A stretch of 64,000 nucleotides of DNA from Streptococcus saliviloxodontae. GTDB lineage: Bacteria > Bacillota > Bacilli > Lactobacillales > Streptococcaceae. Below, piece after piece: positions 51,045 to 60,005 of the stretch (positions within the stretch are counted from its first letter, which is position 1; every line of letters starts with the position of its first letter). The notes under the pieces are model-generated. The model worked only from the letters and a program-made list of their open reading frames with translations, was not told the origin of the DNA and made no database searches. The position numbers were made by a program, and so were the translations under genes. Location of the stretch: positions 1-64,000 of the forward strand of contig NZ_JAFBEI010000002.1 in NCBI RefSeq assembly GCF_016908655.1, read 5' to 3'.

Positions 51045-52079
51045 ATGTCATTTACACCCGCAAGTGAAAAAATCAATGTTGAAGAACTTCGTGAATTGTC
51101 AAAATTGACAGGTGATGCTTTGGCAAAGAAAGAAGCTCGTGACCAAGAGCTTGCAGCTATCATGAGAGGCGACGACGACCGTGTTCTTCTTGTCATCGGT
51201 CCATGTTCTTCAGACAACGAAGAAGCTGTACTTGATTATGCTAACCGTCTTGCTAAATTGCAAGAAGAAGTTAAAGACCGTGTCTTCATGGTGATGCGTG
51301 TTTACACTGCAAAACCACGTACTAATGGTGACGGATACAAAGGGCTTGTTCACCAACCAGATGCAGAAGGTGAGCCAAACTTGATCAATGGTATCAAGGC
51401 AGTTCGTAATCTTCACTATCGTGTCATCACTGAAACTGGTATCACAACTGCTGATGAAATGCTCTACCCAGAGAATCTTCCATTGGTTGATGATTTGGTA
51501 TCATACATCGCTATCGGTGCTCGCTCAGTTGAGGATCAACAACACCGTTTCGTGGCTTCAGGTATCGACGTACCAACTGGTATGAAAAACCCAACATCAG
51601 GTAACTTGAACATCATGTTCAATGGTATCTATGCAGCACAAAACAAGCAAAACTTCCTCTTCAATGGTGAAGAAGTTAATACATCAGGTAACCCACTTGC
51701 TCACGCTATCTTGCGTGGTGCAGTTAACGAGTACGGCAAAAACATTCCAAACTACTACTACGATAACGTTTTGGAAACTATTGCCCAGTATGAAAAAATG
51801 GGACTTGAAAATCCATTTATCATGATTGACACTAACCATGATAATTCTGGTAAACAGTACCTTGAACAAGTTCGTATCGTTCGTCAAACCCTTATCAACC
51901 GTGACTGGAATGAAAATATCCGTAAATATGTTCGTGGTTTCATGATTGAGTCATACCTTGAAGATGGTCGTCAAGACAAACCAGAAATTTATGGTAAATC
52001 AATCACTGACCCATGTCTTGGTTGGGACAACACTGAACAACTTGTCCGTGAAATTTACAACACATTAGGGAATAAATAA
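51045..52079 (+). CDS. aroG: DAHP synthase, class I, copy 1
   Basis: 344 aa. Condenses phosphoenolpyruvate and erythrose-4-P, the entry to aromatic amino acid synthesis. AroG/F-type blocks: [60 protein letters not shown]. The paralog starts on its last base. The two may differ in feedback control by Phe or Tyr, which sequence alone does not show. Confidence 0.95.
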   Translation: MSFTPASEKINVEELRELSKLTGDALAKKEARDQELAAIMRGDDDRVLLVIGPCSSDNEEAVLDYANRLAKLQEEVKDRVFMVMRVYTAKPRTNGDGYKGLVHQPDAEGEPNLINGIKAVRNLHYRVITETGITTADEMLYPENLPLVDDLVSYIAIGARSVEDQQHRFVASGIDVPTGMKNPTSGNLNIMFNGIYAAQNKQNFLFNGEEVNTSGNPLAHAILRGAVNEYGKNIPNYYYDNVLETIAQYEKMGLENPFIMIDTNHDNSGKQYLEQVRIVRQTLINRDWNENIRKYVRGFMIESYLEDGRQDKPEIYGKSITDPCLGWDNTEQLVREIYNTLGNK

Positions 52080-53137
52080 TGGGAATTCATCAAAAGAGTG
52101 CTACTATTGATGTAGCTCAAGTTAAGGCGCTTTCTAAGTTGGAAGGTGATTTCTTAGCGCGTAAAGAAGCACGTGATCTTGAACTTGCCAATATTATCAA
52201 GGGAGAAGACGATCGTCTTTTGCTTGTCATTGGTCCTTGTTCATCAGATAATGAAGAAGCTGTTCTTGAGTACGCTCGCCGCTTGGCTGCCCTTCAAGAA
52301 GAGGTTAAAGATAAGATTTTTATGGTGATGCGTGTCTATACGGCAAAACCGCGTACTAATGGTGATGGCTATAAAGGTCTTATTCACCAACCTGATACAT
52401 CAAAACTACCTGATCTTATCAATGGTATCGCAGCTGTTCGTAATCTTCACTATCGTGTTATCACTGAGACAGGTCTAACAACTGCCGATGAGATGCTCTA
52501 TCCATCAAACCTTGGTTTGGTTGATGACTTGGTTTCTTACCATGCTATTGGAGCACGCTCTGTTGAGGACCAAGAGCACCGTTTTGTTGCGTCAGGAATC
52601 GATGTTCCAACAGGAATGAAGAATCCGACATCTGGTAACTTGAATGTGATGTTTAATGCGCTTTATGCTGCACAGACTAGTCAGAATTTCATTTTCCAAA
52701 ATGCTGAGGTAGAAACAGATGGAAATCCACTGGCTCATGCTATCCTTCGTGGTGCGACAAATGAGTATGGTGAAAATGAACCGAATTATTATTATGATGA
52801 TTTAGTGAAAGCTATCGCGCAGTATGAGAAGATGGGGCTTAAAAATCCATTTATCGTTATTGATACCAACCATGATAATTCTGGAAAGAACTACTTGGAA
52901 CAAATCCGTATCGTACGTCAAACTCTCATTAATCGTGATTGGAACGAAAGTATTCGTCAATCTGTCCGTGGCTTCATGATTGAGTCATACCTTGAAGATG
53001 GTCGTCAGGATAAACCGGAAGTTTTTGGTAAATCGATCACTGACCCATGTCTTGGTTGGGATAAAACTGAAAAAATGATTCGTGAGATTCATGCGACACT
53101 ATCTTATGATTCGTTCGAAGCATTATTGAAACAATAA
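52079..53137 (+). CDS. DAHP synthase, class I, copy 2
   Basis: 352 aa, closely similar to copy 1 throughout ([54 protein letters not shown]) and overlapping it by 1 nt. It has a longer C-terminal tail ([11 protein letters not shown]). Catalytic residues look intact. A tandem duplication kept as two isoenzymes, as in other streptococci. Confidence 0.95.
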   Translation: MGIHQKSATIDVAQVKALSKLEGDFLARKEARDLELANIIKGEDDRLLLVIGPCSSDNEEAVLEYARRLAALQEEVKDKIFMVMRVYTAKPRTNGDGYKGLIHQPDTSKLPDLINGIAAVRNLHYRVITETGLTTADEMLYPSNLGLVDDLVSYHAIGARSVEDQEHRFVASGIDVPTGMKNPTSGNLNVMFNALYAAQTSQNFIFQNAEVETDGNPLAHAILRGATNEYGENEPNYYYDDLVKAIAQYEKMGLKNPFIVIDTNHDNSGKNYLEQIRIVRQTLINRDWNESIRQSVRGFMIESYLEDGRQDKPEVFGKSITDPCLGWDKTEKMIREIHATLSYDSFEALLKQ

Positions 53138-53141
53138 GAAT

Positions 53142-53177
53142 AAAGAGGGTGGATGGACAGATTTGTCTATCCTCTTT
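53142..53177 (+). terminator. Hairpin between DAHP synthase genes and acpS
   Basis: AAAGA plus GGATGGAC (53151-53158) pair with GTCTATCC (53165-53172) and TCTTT. It is a possible partial terminator, as the next genes have no separate clear promoter. Confidence 0.55.
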
Positions 53178-53196
53178 CTATATGAAGGAGTTTAAG

Positions 53197-53571
53197 ATGA
53201 TTCTAGGTCATGGCATTGATTTACAAGAAATTTCTGCAATTAAAAAAGCTTATGAGAAGCACCAAGAGTTTGCCAAACGTGTCTTAACGGAAAAAGAATT
53301 GGCAGTCTTTAATGGTTACTCAGGAAAGCGTCAAATGGAATATCTAGCAGGACGCTGGGCTGGAAAAGAAGCCTTTTCTAAGGCTATGGGGACAGGAATC
53401 GGTAAATTAGGCTTTCAAGATATTGAAATTTTAAATGATCAAAAAGGACGTCCTTATGTTGCCAGAAGTCCTTTTCTTGGGAACTGCTTGATTTCTATTT
53501 CTCATAGTGGTAACCTAGTACAAGCAAGTGTCATTTTAGAGGATGAAAAAGGTAAGGGGGATCATTTATGA
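53197..53571 (+). CDS. acpS: AcpS, holo-[acyl-carrier-protein] synthase
   Basis: 124 aa from ATG 53197 with AAGGAG upstream (an in-frame start at 53149 has none). Transfers phosphopantetheine from CoA to acyl carrier protein. Mg-binding Asp in [22 protein letters not shown] and [15 protein letters not shown] are diagnostic. Overlaps alr by 4 nt. Confidence 0.96.
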   Translation: MILGHGIDLQEISAIKKAYEKHQEFAKRVLTEKELAVFNGYSGKRQMEYLAGRWAGKEAFSKAMGTGIGKLGFQDIEILNDQKGRPYVARSPFLGNCLISISHSGNLVQASVILEDEKGKGDHL

Positions 53572-54674
53572 TTTCAAGTTTACACAGACCAACAGTGGCT
53601 AAGATTGATTTGGAGGCTATTGCTGCCAACATAGAAGCAGTCAAGGATCGTATTCCCTCTGACAAAAAGGTGTATGCTGTTGTGAAAGCTAATGCCTATG
53701 GTCACGGTGCGGTTAAGGTTGCTCAGTTTGTCAAAGATTTGGTCACAGGTTTTTGCGTGTCCAACGTTGATGAAGCTTTGGAATTGCGCCAGGAAGGTAT
53801 TACCAAGGAAATTTTGATTTTAGGTGTGGTCATGCCTGAGGAGTTGGATCTCGTTATTGCCAATGACTTGACCATTGCGGTTGCTAGTCTAGCTTGGGTG
53901 GAAGCTGCTTTGAAAGAAGAGCTTTTGTTCCAAAAACTTCATGTCCATATCAAGGTTGATTCTGGTATGGGGCGTATTGGCTTTCGGAAGTTAGAGGATG
54001 CCAATCGTGCCATGGCTCTTTTGAGGGAAGCTGGTGTTCATATTGATGGGATTTTTACCCATTTTGCGACGGCTGACGAAGCTGATAACAGCAAGTTTGA
54101 GAGACAACTAGCTTTCTTTAAAGACTTTTTAGCAGGCTTGGAATCACGACCAAGTCTTGTGCATGCTAGCAATTCAGCAACCAGTCTTTGGCATAGTGAG
54201 ACTATTTTTAATGCTGTTCGGTTGGGGATTGTTTGCTATGGACTTAATCCAAGTGGACGTGAGCTTGAGCTTCCTTATGTCCTCAAGCCAGCTTTGCAAT
54301 TGGAATCAGCCTTGGTTCATGTCAAGGAGCTTGAGCCTGGTCAGGATGTGGGCTACGGAGCAACCTATACCAGTCAGGGAACAGAGGTTATCGGTACCCT
54401 TCCGATTGGTTATGCGGATGGTTGGACGCGTGATATGCAGAACTTTTCTGTCCTGGTTGATGGACAGGCCTGTCCTATCGTGGGGCGCGTGTCTATGGAT
54501 CAGATCACCATTCGTCTGCCAAAGCCCTATCCTCTGGGAACGCCAGTCGTTTTGATTGGCAATAGCGGAGCTGAGACCATTTCAGCGACTGATATTGCAC
54601 ATTACCGTGGAACCATTAACTATGAAGTGCTTTGCCTTCTTAGTGACCGTATTCCAAGGCAGTATGAACAATAA
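53568..54674 (+). CDS. alr: Alanine racemase
   Basis: 368 aa. PLP enzyme making D-Ala for peptidoglycan and for DltA. PLP lysine in [16 protein letters not shown] (about residue 40), catalytic Tyr in [10 protein letters not shown], and VGRVSMDQI. The acpS-alr-recG order is standard in streptococci. Confidence 0.97.
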   Translation: MISSLHRPTVAKIDLEAIAANIEAVKDRIPSDKKVYAVVKANAYGHGAVKVAQFVKDLVTGFCVSNVDEALELRQEGITKEILILGVVMPEELDLVIANDLTIAVASLAWVEAALKEELLFQKLHVHIKVDSGMGRIGFRKLEDANRAMALLREAGVHIDGIFTHFATADEADNSKFERQLAFFKDFLAGLESRPSLVHASNSATSLWHSETIFNAVRLGIVCYGLNPSGRELELPYVLKPALQLESALVHVKELEPGQDVGYGATYTSQGTEVIGTLPIGYADGWTRDMQNFSVLVDGQACPIVGRVSMDQITIRLPKPYPLGTPVVLIGNSGAETISATDIAHYRGTINYEVLCLLSDRIPRQYEQ

Positions 54675-54684
54675 GAGAATCAAG

Positions 54685-54713
54685 GTAGAGGTGACTTTTC
54701 ATCTCTACTTTTT
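54685..54713 (+). terminator. alr terminator overlapping the recG promoter
   Basis: GTAGAGGTGA (54685-54694), loop CTTT, TCATCTCTAC (54699-54708), T run. The left arm overlaps the recG -35. Confidence 0.8.
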
Positions 54714-54721
54714 GTTATAAT
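54692..54721 (+). promoter_or_regulatory. recG promoter
   Basis: TGACTT (54692-54697), 18-bp spacer, TATAAT (54716-54721), which ends 6 nt before the recG ATG. No SD lies between them. Confidence 0.65.
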
Positions 54722-54727
54722 AGAACT

Positions 54728-56743
54728 ATGAAATTACAGGATCCAATAGCAGCTTTGAAGGGATTTGGTCCCAAGTCAGCTGAAAAATTTACCAAATTAG
54801 GTCTGTTTACCATTGAAGACCTCTTCTTATATTTTCCTTTTCGTTATGAGGATTTTAAGTCTAAATCGGTGTTTGAACTGATGGACGGTGAAAAGGCTGT
54901 TGTGACTGGGACAGTTGTGACGCCTGCTAATGTTCAGTACTACGGTTTTAAACGCAACCGCCTGACCTTTAAAATCAAGCAAGGTGAGGTTGTGATTGCG
55001 GTTAGCTTTTTCAATCAACCTTATCTGGTTGACAAGATTGAGCTTGGAAGTGAGGTTGCTGTTTTTGGCAAATGGGAGGCTACTAAGTCAGCTTTAACTG
55101 GCATGAAGGTCTTGGCTCAGGTAGAGGATGATATGCAGCCTGTCTATCATGTGGCTCAAGGCATTTCGCAAGCTGCTCTGGTTAAGGCTATCAAAGCAGC
55201 TTTTGACACGGGGCTTTTGGAAACTTTGGAAGAAACCTTGCCACAGGTCTTGATGGACAAGTACCGACTGATGACGAGGCAAGAAGCTGTGGCTGCCATG
55301 CATTTTCCCAGAGATTTGGCGGATTACAAGCAGGCTCTCAGACGCGTGAAGTTTGAAGAACTCTTTTATTTTCAGATGAATTTGCAGATGCTCAAGGCAG
55401 AGAATAAGTCCGAGGTCAATGGTCTGGTCATCAACTACGATCGACAGAAGTTAGAGAACAAGGTCTCTGCTCTGCCATTTCCCCTAACAGAGGCTCAAAG
55501 ACGAAGTCTGGACGAGATTTTGGCGGATATGTCGTCAGGCTCTCACATGAATCGTCTTTTGCAGGGAGATGTGGGATCAGGTAAGACCGTCATTGCCAGT
55601 CTTGCCATGTACGCGGCTTACACAGCTGGATTGCAGTCAGCTCTCATGGTACCTACGGAAATCCTAGCGGAGCAACATTTTCAAAGTTTGTCGGAGTTAT
55701 TTCCAGACCTCAATGTGGCTCTTCTGACCTCTGGGATGAAAGCGGCTGTCAAGCGAGCAGCTATGTCAGGTATCGCTGATGGATCAGTAGATATGATTGT
55801 GGGGACACACTCGCTGATTCAAGATGCGGTCAGCTACCACAATCTTGGTCTGGTCATCACAGACGAGCAGCACCGCTTTGGAGTCAATCAGCGTCGTGTT
55901 TTCAGAGAAAAAGGTGACAATCCAGACGTCCTCATGATGACGGCAACCCCTATTCCCAGAACGCTAGCAATCACTGCTTTTGGAGAGATGGATGTCTCTA
56001 TCATCGACCAGATGCCTGCGGGACGTAAGCCGATTATTACGCGTTGGGTCAAGCACCAGCAGTTGGATACTGTTCTTAACTGGATCAAGGGAGAGCTTGC
56101 CAAAGATTCGCAGGTTTACTTTATCTCTCCTTTGATTGAGGAGTCGGAGGCTATGGACTTGAAAAATGCTGTCGCCCTGCATCAGGAGTTGGTAGATTAT
56201 TTTGGCGAGACTGCCACAGTCGCCCTCATGCACGGTCGTATGAAAAATGATGAAAAAGATGCCATCATGCAGGATTTCAAGCATCAGAAATCACAGATTT
56301 TGGTCTCAACGACCGTTATCGAGGTGGGTGTCAATGTGCCTAATGCTACGGTCATGGTTATCATGGACGCAGACCGCTTTGGTCTCAGCCAACTGCATCA
56401 GCTTCGCGGGCGTGTAGGGCGTGGGGAAAAGCAGTCCTATGCTATCCTCGTCGCCAATCCTAAAAATGAGACTGGCAAGAAACGCATGACTGCCATGGTG
56501 GAGACGACCGACGGTTTTGTCTTGGCTGAGGAAGATCTGAAGATGCGTGGGTCAGGTGAGATTTTTGGAACCCGTCAGTCAGGTATTCCAGAGTTTAAGG
56601 CAGCAGATCTGATTGAGGATTATGCGATCTTGGAGGAAGCCAGAAAGGTAGCAGGGCAGATTGTGGCTGACCCAGAGTGGAAATCAGATAGTCGCTGGGC
56701 ACCCATTATTCAAAATCTCAAAGAAAAAGGTAATTTTGACTAG
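54728..56743 (+). CDS. recG: RecG, ATP-dependent DNA helicase
   Basis: 671 aa. Wedge OB-domain at the N-terminus, then helicase domains with LLQGDVGSGKTVIA (about residue 275), DEQH in ITDEQHRFGV, MTATPIPRTLA and QLRGRVGRG. Remodels stalled forks and branched DNA. The start codon directly follows a -10 box without SD. Confidence 0.97.
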   Translation: MKLQDPIAALKGFGPKSAEKFTKLGLFTIEDLFLYFPFRYEDFKSKSVFELMDGEKAVVTGTVVTPANVQYYGFKRNRLTFKIKQGEVVIAVSFFNQPYLVDKIELGSEVAVFGKWEATKSALTGMKVLAQVEDDMQPVYHVAQGISQAALVKAIKAAFDTGLLETLEETLPQVLMDKYRLMTRQEAVAAMHFPRDLADYKQALRRVKFEELFYFQMNLQMLKAENKSEVNGLVINYDRQKLENKVSALPFPLTEAQRRSLDEILADMSSGSHMNRLLQGDVGSGKTVIASLAMYAAYTAGLQSALMVPTEILAEQHFQSLSELFPDLNVALLTSGMKAAVKRAAMSGIADGSVDMIVGTHSLIQDAVSYHNLGLVITDEQHRFGVNQRRVFREKGDNPDVLMMTATPIPRTLAITAFGEMDVSIIDQMPAGRKPIITRWVKHQQLDTVLNWIKGELAKDSQVYFISPLIEESEAMDLKNAVALHQELVDYFGETATVALMHGRMKNDEKDAIMQDFKHQKSQILVSTTVIEVGVNVPNATVMVIMDADRFGLSQLHQLRGRVGRGEKQSYAILVANPKNETGKKRMTAMVETTDGFVLAEEDLKMRGSGEIFGTRQSGIPEFKAADLIEDYAILEEARKVAGQIVADPEWKSDSRWAPIIQNLKEKGNFD

Positions 56744-56843
56744 TTAAGGTTGCTGAAAGGATTCTGCAAGTTTATTTTAAGGTTTAGCCACTATACTATA
56801 ATCATCAAAGGTGGCAGCAGTCATCTAGAAAAGAGGTATTTCT

Positions 56844-56990
56844 ATGACAGTAAATGTAACAGTAACTTACAAAAAAACCTATGATGATACCAAAAAGACA
56901 GTTCAGTCTTACGGTAATGTATAAGCTGAAATCAAAAATCTGATAAGAACACTAACTCCTAAAACTTCTTTTTCTCTCCAGAGCTTTTAG
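56844..56990 (+). pseudogene. Small ORF of 26 codons, in frame with a further 21 codons after its stop
   Basis: ATG 56844 follows AGAGG and a TATAAT about 50 nt upstream. It reads MTVNVTVTYKKTYDDT...SYGNV to a TAA at 56922-56924, then continues in frame as AEIKNLIRTLTPKTSFSLQSF to a TAG at 56988. The continuation looks protein-like, so a nonsense mutation of a 48-residue protein is plausible. The product is not recognised; the N-terminal V-T-Y-x(7)-K-V/T-V pattern is faintly like the DUF4649 proteins. Confidence 0.4.
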
Positions 56991-57099
56991 CTCTATAATC
57001 TCCTAAATTCACATAAAAAACTTTTATAAACGACACAAGATGTAAGCCCAAGGCAGGATAATACGACACTTCAAACTGTAAGACCTTGGCAATATGATG

Positions 57100-57126
57100 A
57101 AATCTCCCAATTTGGGAGATTTTTTT
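57100..57126 (+). terminator. Terminator upstream of the DUF2975 cluster
   Basis: AAATCTCCC (57100-57108) and GGGAGATTT (57114-57122) with a T run. Between 56990 and here no gene is seen. Confidence 0.8.
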
Positions 57127-57199
57127 GTGATTAAATATATTTTTATTGAAAAACAACAAAAATAGCTTGTTAAAAATAAATTTTGTGATATACTTAATA

Positions 57200-57214
57200 T
57201 ATCGAAAAACGATA
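57200..57214 (+). promoter_or_regulatory. Inverted repeat upstream of the DUF2975/XRE cluster
   Basis: TATCG-AAAAA-CGATA within a longer AT-rich palindrome. A second one, AAGATAA/TTATCTT, lies at about 57249-57270. Possible autoregulatory sites for the XRE protein encoded at 58241; inference only. Confidence 0.4.
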
Positions 57215-57305
57215 ATAATATATTAAAAAAGGAAAATCGTTTTCGTTCAAGATAAAAGCGCGCTTATCTTACTGTTGTTTATTGGTTGATTAAAGGAGAA
57301 ATAAA

Positions 57306-57738
57306 ATGAAAAAAGTCTTGCTTAGTATTGTTTATTATGCGGTTACTATGTTGATTGGAGTACTGGGACTTGCTATTGGGCTTATCTTAGCTTTGAGGAC
57401 TGGCTTGTTGCCTGCAAGTATGTCTCTAGATTTAGCTCCACTCAACTCTCTAGCTGGTATATTAGGTATGGTGGCTTATCTTGTTCTATTGGTCTGTCTG
57501 CGTAAGTTCATCAAAAATGTGATGGCTGATAGGATTTTTGATAGACAGAATGTTCAACTTGGTAACCTAGCAACAGCTATTCTTGTCTTACTTGCTTATG
57601 GGTGGAGAAGGGATTTTTACTAGCGATACTTACTTCTTTGGAGTTGATCAATTTGTAGTGGGTATCTTTATCTGGGTGATGACCTTGATTTTGGATAAAG
57701 CCATTGTTATCGCTGAAGAAAATGAGTTTACCATTTAA
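57306..57738 (+). pseudogene. DUF2975 membrane protein, copy 1, frameshifted
   Basis: The first frame gives 105 residues starting MKKVLLSIVYYAVTMLIG and breaks at ATAILVLLAYG. One extra G in the run at 57600-57602 shifts the frame; dropping it continues GEGIFTSDTYFFGVDQFVVGIFIW and ends DKAIVIAEENEFTI at 57738. That end matches the intact copy at 57755. Four membrane helices are expected in the restored protein. It could be a phase-variable or sequencing-type indel, but the G run is short. Confidence 0.75.
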
Positions 57739-57754
57739 GGATAGGAGAAATAAA

Positions 57755-58228
57755 ATGAAAAATGACACTAAAAAAATGAAATGGATTTTAAGATTTGTGA
57801 CTGTTTGTTACTATATCAATATCATTGCTATAGTAGCTTACGCAGCAATAGCTGGAATAATTGGTGTTGCTGCTAGTTTTGGAAAAGTAGAGTTTTTGTC
57901 TATTCTAGCTGAAAATGGTATTAATTGGTCTTACCTAGAAGCCTTATCGTTTGGTTCTCTTTTGGCTGTGTTTGGATTGGTAGAAATAGTGGTATTGCTT
58001 TTGCTTTTGAAAGCGATCCGTAGGTTTCTTAGCAATATTATTTCAGAGACTATTTTCGTTCAAGAAAATGTCATCTTGGCTAAAAAAGCCAGTCTTTTAC
58101 TTTTGATACTTGCTATTACAAACTTAGGTAGTTTTATTTATCTCTTTGCCTCTCTTTTGGTTTGGGTTATTGCTAAAGTTTTAGAAAAAGCCATTGCTAT
58201 CGCTGAAGAAAATGAGTTTACCATTTGA
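57755..58228 (+). CDS. DUF2975 family membrane protein, copy 2
   Basis: 157 aa from ATG 57755 (TAGGAGAAATAAA upstream, almost identical to copy 1). Four membrane helices, with the conserved FVQENVILAKKA segment between helices and C-terminal EKAIAIAEENEFTI. Proteins of this family are usually encoded beside a small XRE (YozG-like) regulator, as here; their role is unknown. The last 40 coding nt match copy 1 with one difference. Confidence 0.85.
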   Translation: MKNDTKKMKWILRFVTVCYYINIIAIVAYAAIAGIIGVAASFGKVEFLSILAENGINWSYLEALSFGSLLAVFGLVEIVVLLLLLKAIRRFLSNIISETIFVQENVILAKKASLLLLILAITNLGSFIYLFASLLVWVIAKVLEKAIAIAEENEFTI

Positions 58229-58240
58229 GGAGGTCAGTTG

Positions 58241-58450
58241 ATGATTATTGTTAATCTTGATGTTGAACTGGCTAAAAATAAGATGCGTTCGGGTGAGTTG
58301 GCTGAGCGTATCGGCATTACTCCTGCCAATCTGTCCATCTTAAAGACAGGAAAGGCAAAGGCGATTCGCTTTTCAACGCTGGAAGCTATCTGTCGTGAAT
58401 TAGGTTGCCAGCCGGGAGATATTTTAGAATACCGTCCTGACGAGGATTAA
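58241..58450 (+). CDS. XRE-family small transcriptional regulator (YozG/Cro-type)
   Basis: 69 aa from ATG 58241 with GAGGAGG 7 nt upstream (a TTG at 58238 is too close). Almost only a helix-turn-helix: KNKMRSGELAERIGITPANLSILKTGKAKAIRFSTLEAICRELGCQPGDILEY. It probably controls the DUF2975 genes it follows by 12 nt. Confidence 0.9.
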   Translation: MIIVNLDVELAKNKMRSGELAERIGITPANLSILKTGKAKAIRFSTLEAICRELGCQPGDILEYRPDED

Positions 58451-58485
58451 AATAAGCTAGCAGATGTTCTGCTAGCTTATTTGTC
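58451..58485 (+). terminator. Terminator of the DUF2975/XRE cluster
   Basis: AATAAGCTAGCA (58451-58462) pairs with TGCTAGCTTATT (58470-58481). Confidence 0.8.
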
Positions 58486-58523
58486 TATGTCTTCTAGAAA
58501 AACTGGCTCGAAGACATAATAGA

Positions 58524-58564
58524 AAAAAGACTTGGTTTTGTCTGAAACAGAACTAAGTCTTTTT
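58524..58564. terminator. Terminator for the VOC gene (both strands)
   Basis: AAAAAGACTT (58524-58533) pairs with AAGTCTTTTT (58555-58564), with an inner GTTTTGT/ACAGAAC stem. Confidence 0.75.
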
Positions 58565-58570
58565 ATGTCA

Positions 58571-59425
58571 TTATTTAGCCAGTTGACTCCCTAACTCTAG
58601 TCTTGTCTTGATGCCATTGCTATCGGTAAGGATGAAGCTATCGCCGTCTTGTTTGATATCAAAACCAAGTGCTGCTATTTTTTCTAGTCTTTCTTTTAAG
58701 GTTCTCTCTTGCTGATAAATGACGGTATAGTAAGCCAGACCCGGCATGCCTTCTTGACGTGTCTGTAAAGAAGGACCAGCCCACTCATTGACGGCTAAGT
58801 GGTGGTGGTATTTGCCAGATGCCAACCAAGCGGCTACAGGTAGACTAGAGGTTACTATAAGGTCTAAACTGTCTTGGTAGAATTGGCTAGAAGCTCGGCT
58901 GTCTCTGACTGATAGATGGATATGCCCCATACGACTACCTAGAGGTAGTTTATAGGGGTTCAGGTGTTTTCCTAAGGTATAGATAGCCTCAGCTTCCATC
59001 TCTTTTGTTCCACCGATAATCTGACCGTCTTCTCGAATATCCCAGTCTGACATAGGACGGTCACGGTAAATCTCGATACCGTTTCCTTCGGTATCTTCTA
59101 AGTAAATAGCTTCACTATAATCGTGATCGCTAGCACCAACAAGGGGAACCTTATTAACTAAGAAATGCTTGAAAATATCACCAAGGTCTTCTCGGCTTGG
59201 TAGGACAATAGCCAAGTGGTAAAGACCGTAGCTGGCTGACACAGGGTCTGTTTGACTTGTCTCGATCAAGCGGACTAAAACAGTTTTCTCAACACCGAGA
59301 TCAACGCTATGTTGACCTTTGGAGATGACATCCATGCCAAGTACCTGCTGATAATACATGGTTTGTAGGTTGATATTTTTAACATAGAGAGCAACATGCC
59401 CTAATTCAAAATCGGATTGATACAT
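58571..59425 (-). CDS. VOC-family (glyoxalase/extradiol dioxygenase-like) protein
   Basis: 284 aa with two VOC modules. Metal-ligand-type positions are seen in LGHVALYVKN (His), YHLAIVLPS (His) and EDTEGNGIEIYRDRP (Glu), and again in MGHIHLSVRD. This resembles the Bacillus YwbC/CatE group; substrate unknown. It is divergent from the HxlR regulator, about 200 bp away, which may control it. Confidence 0.85.
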   Translation of the reverse strand: MYQSDFELGHVALYVKNINLQTMYYQQVLGMDVISKGQHSVDLGVEKTVLVRLIETSQTDPVSASYGLYHLAIVLPSREDLGDIFKHFLVNKVPLVGASDHDYSEAIYLEDTEGNGIEIYRDRPMSDWDIREDGQIIGGTKEMEAEAIYTLGKHLNPYKLPLGSRMGHIHLSVRDSRASSQFYQDSLDLIVTSSLPVAAWLASGKYHHHLAVNEWAGPSLQTRQEGMPGLAYYTVIYQQERTLKERLEKIAALGFDIKQDGDSFILTDSNGIKTRLELGSQLAK

Positions 59426-59577
59426 AATAGGTCTCCTTATTTAATGATTGTCATTTAAGATAGTCCTATTATAGTACATACCTTATTTTTTACAAGTAGG
59501 TAATTTTACTGAAGATACTATCTTTTTATGAAGTAATGTTCATTGACGGGCTTTAAAAGGCAATCTTTTTTCTATTG

Positions 59578-59586
59578 TGTTATAAT
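59578..59586 (+). promoter_or_regulatory. HxlR gene promoter
   Basis: Extended -10 TGTTATAAT, 35 nt before the ATG. TTGACGGGCTTT at 59543-59554 upstream repeats a motif of the uvrA region. Confidence 0.6.
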
Positions 59587-59621
59587 AAAAAGGCGTAATT
59601 GATTATCACAAGGAGATAGAT

Positions 59622-59963
59622 ATGGCAACTTTTACCAAACATACCGTACCTGAGTGTCCTTTCGTCACAACTCAAAGTGTTCTTTCTGGCAAGTGGAGTA
59701 TTCTCATTTTACATCATGTTGAAGAGGGGCCTATTCGTTTTAATGAACTTCACCGTCGTCTGACAGGGATTTCTCAGACGACTTTGACCAAGCAGTTGCG
59801 TCAGTTAGAAGAAGCGGGGCTGATTCAGCGAAAGGTCTATGCCCAAGTGCCCCCTAAGGTCGAATACCAATTATCAGACATCGGTCTAGAATTTAAACAA
59901 GTCTTACAACAAATCGCTATCTTCGGAGACAAGTACATCGACTTTGTGAAGTCAAAAGACTAA
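59622..59963 (+). CDS. HxlR-family transcriptional regulator
   Basis: 113 aa winged-helix protein: PECPFVTTQSVLSGKWSILIL, RFNELHRRLTGISQTTLTKQLRQLEEAGLI and PPKVEYQLSDIG. The N-terminal Cys in ECPF is at the position that senses electrophiles or oxidants in some HxlR proteins (HypR/YodB). The neighbourhood of VOC, alcohol dehydrogenase and aldo/keto reductase genes fits an aldehyde or quinone response; that is inference. Confidence 0.92.
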   Translation: MATFTKHTVPECPFVTTQSVLSGKWSILILHHVEEGPIRFNELHRRLTGISQTTLTKQLRQLEEAGLIQRKVYAQVPPKVEYQLSDIGLEFKQVLQQIAIFGDKYIDFVKSKD

Positions 59964-59968
59964 GAAAA

Positions 59969-60002
59969 AACCGCCATTCAGTAGAAACTGAGTGGCGGTT
60001 TG
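59969..60002 (+). terminator. HxlR gene terminator
   Basis: AACCGCCATTCAGT (59969-59982), loop of 4, ACTGAGTGGCGGTT (59987-60000), one G-T pair. Confidence 0.85.
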
Positions 60003-60005
60003 GCA

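Noticed and set aside
56959-57159. 66-codon ORF on the minus strand
   Set aside because: It starts downstream of a terminator, lacks an SD and has a low-complexity composition.
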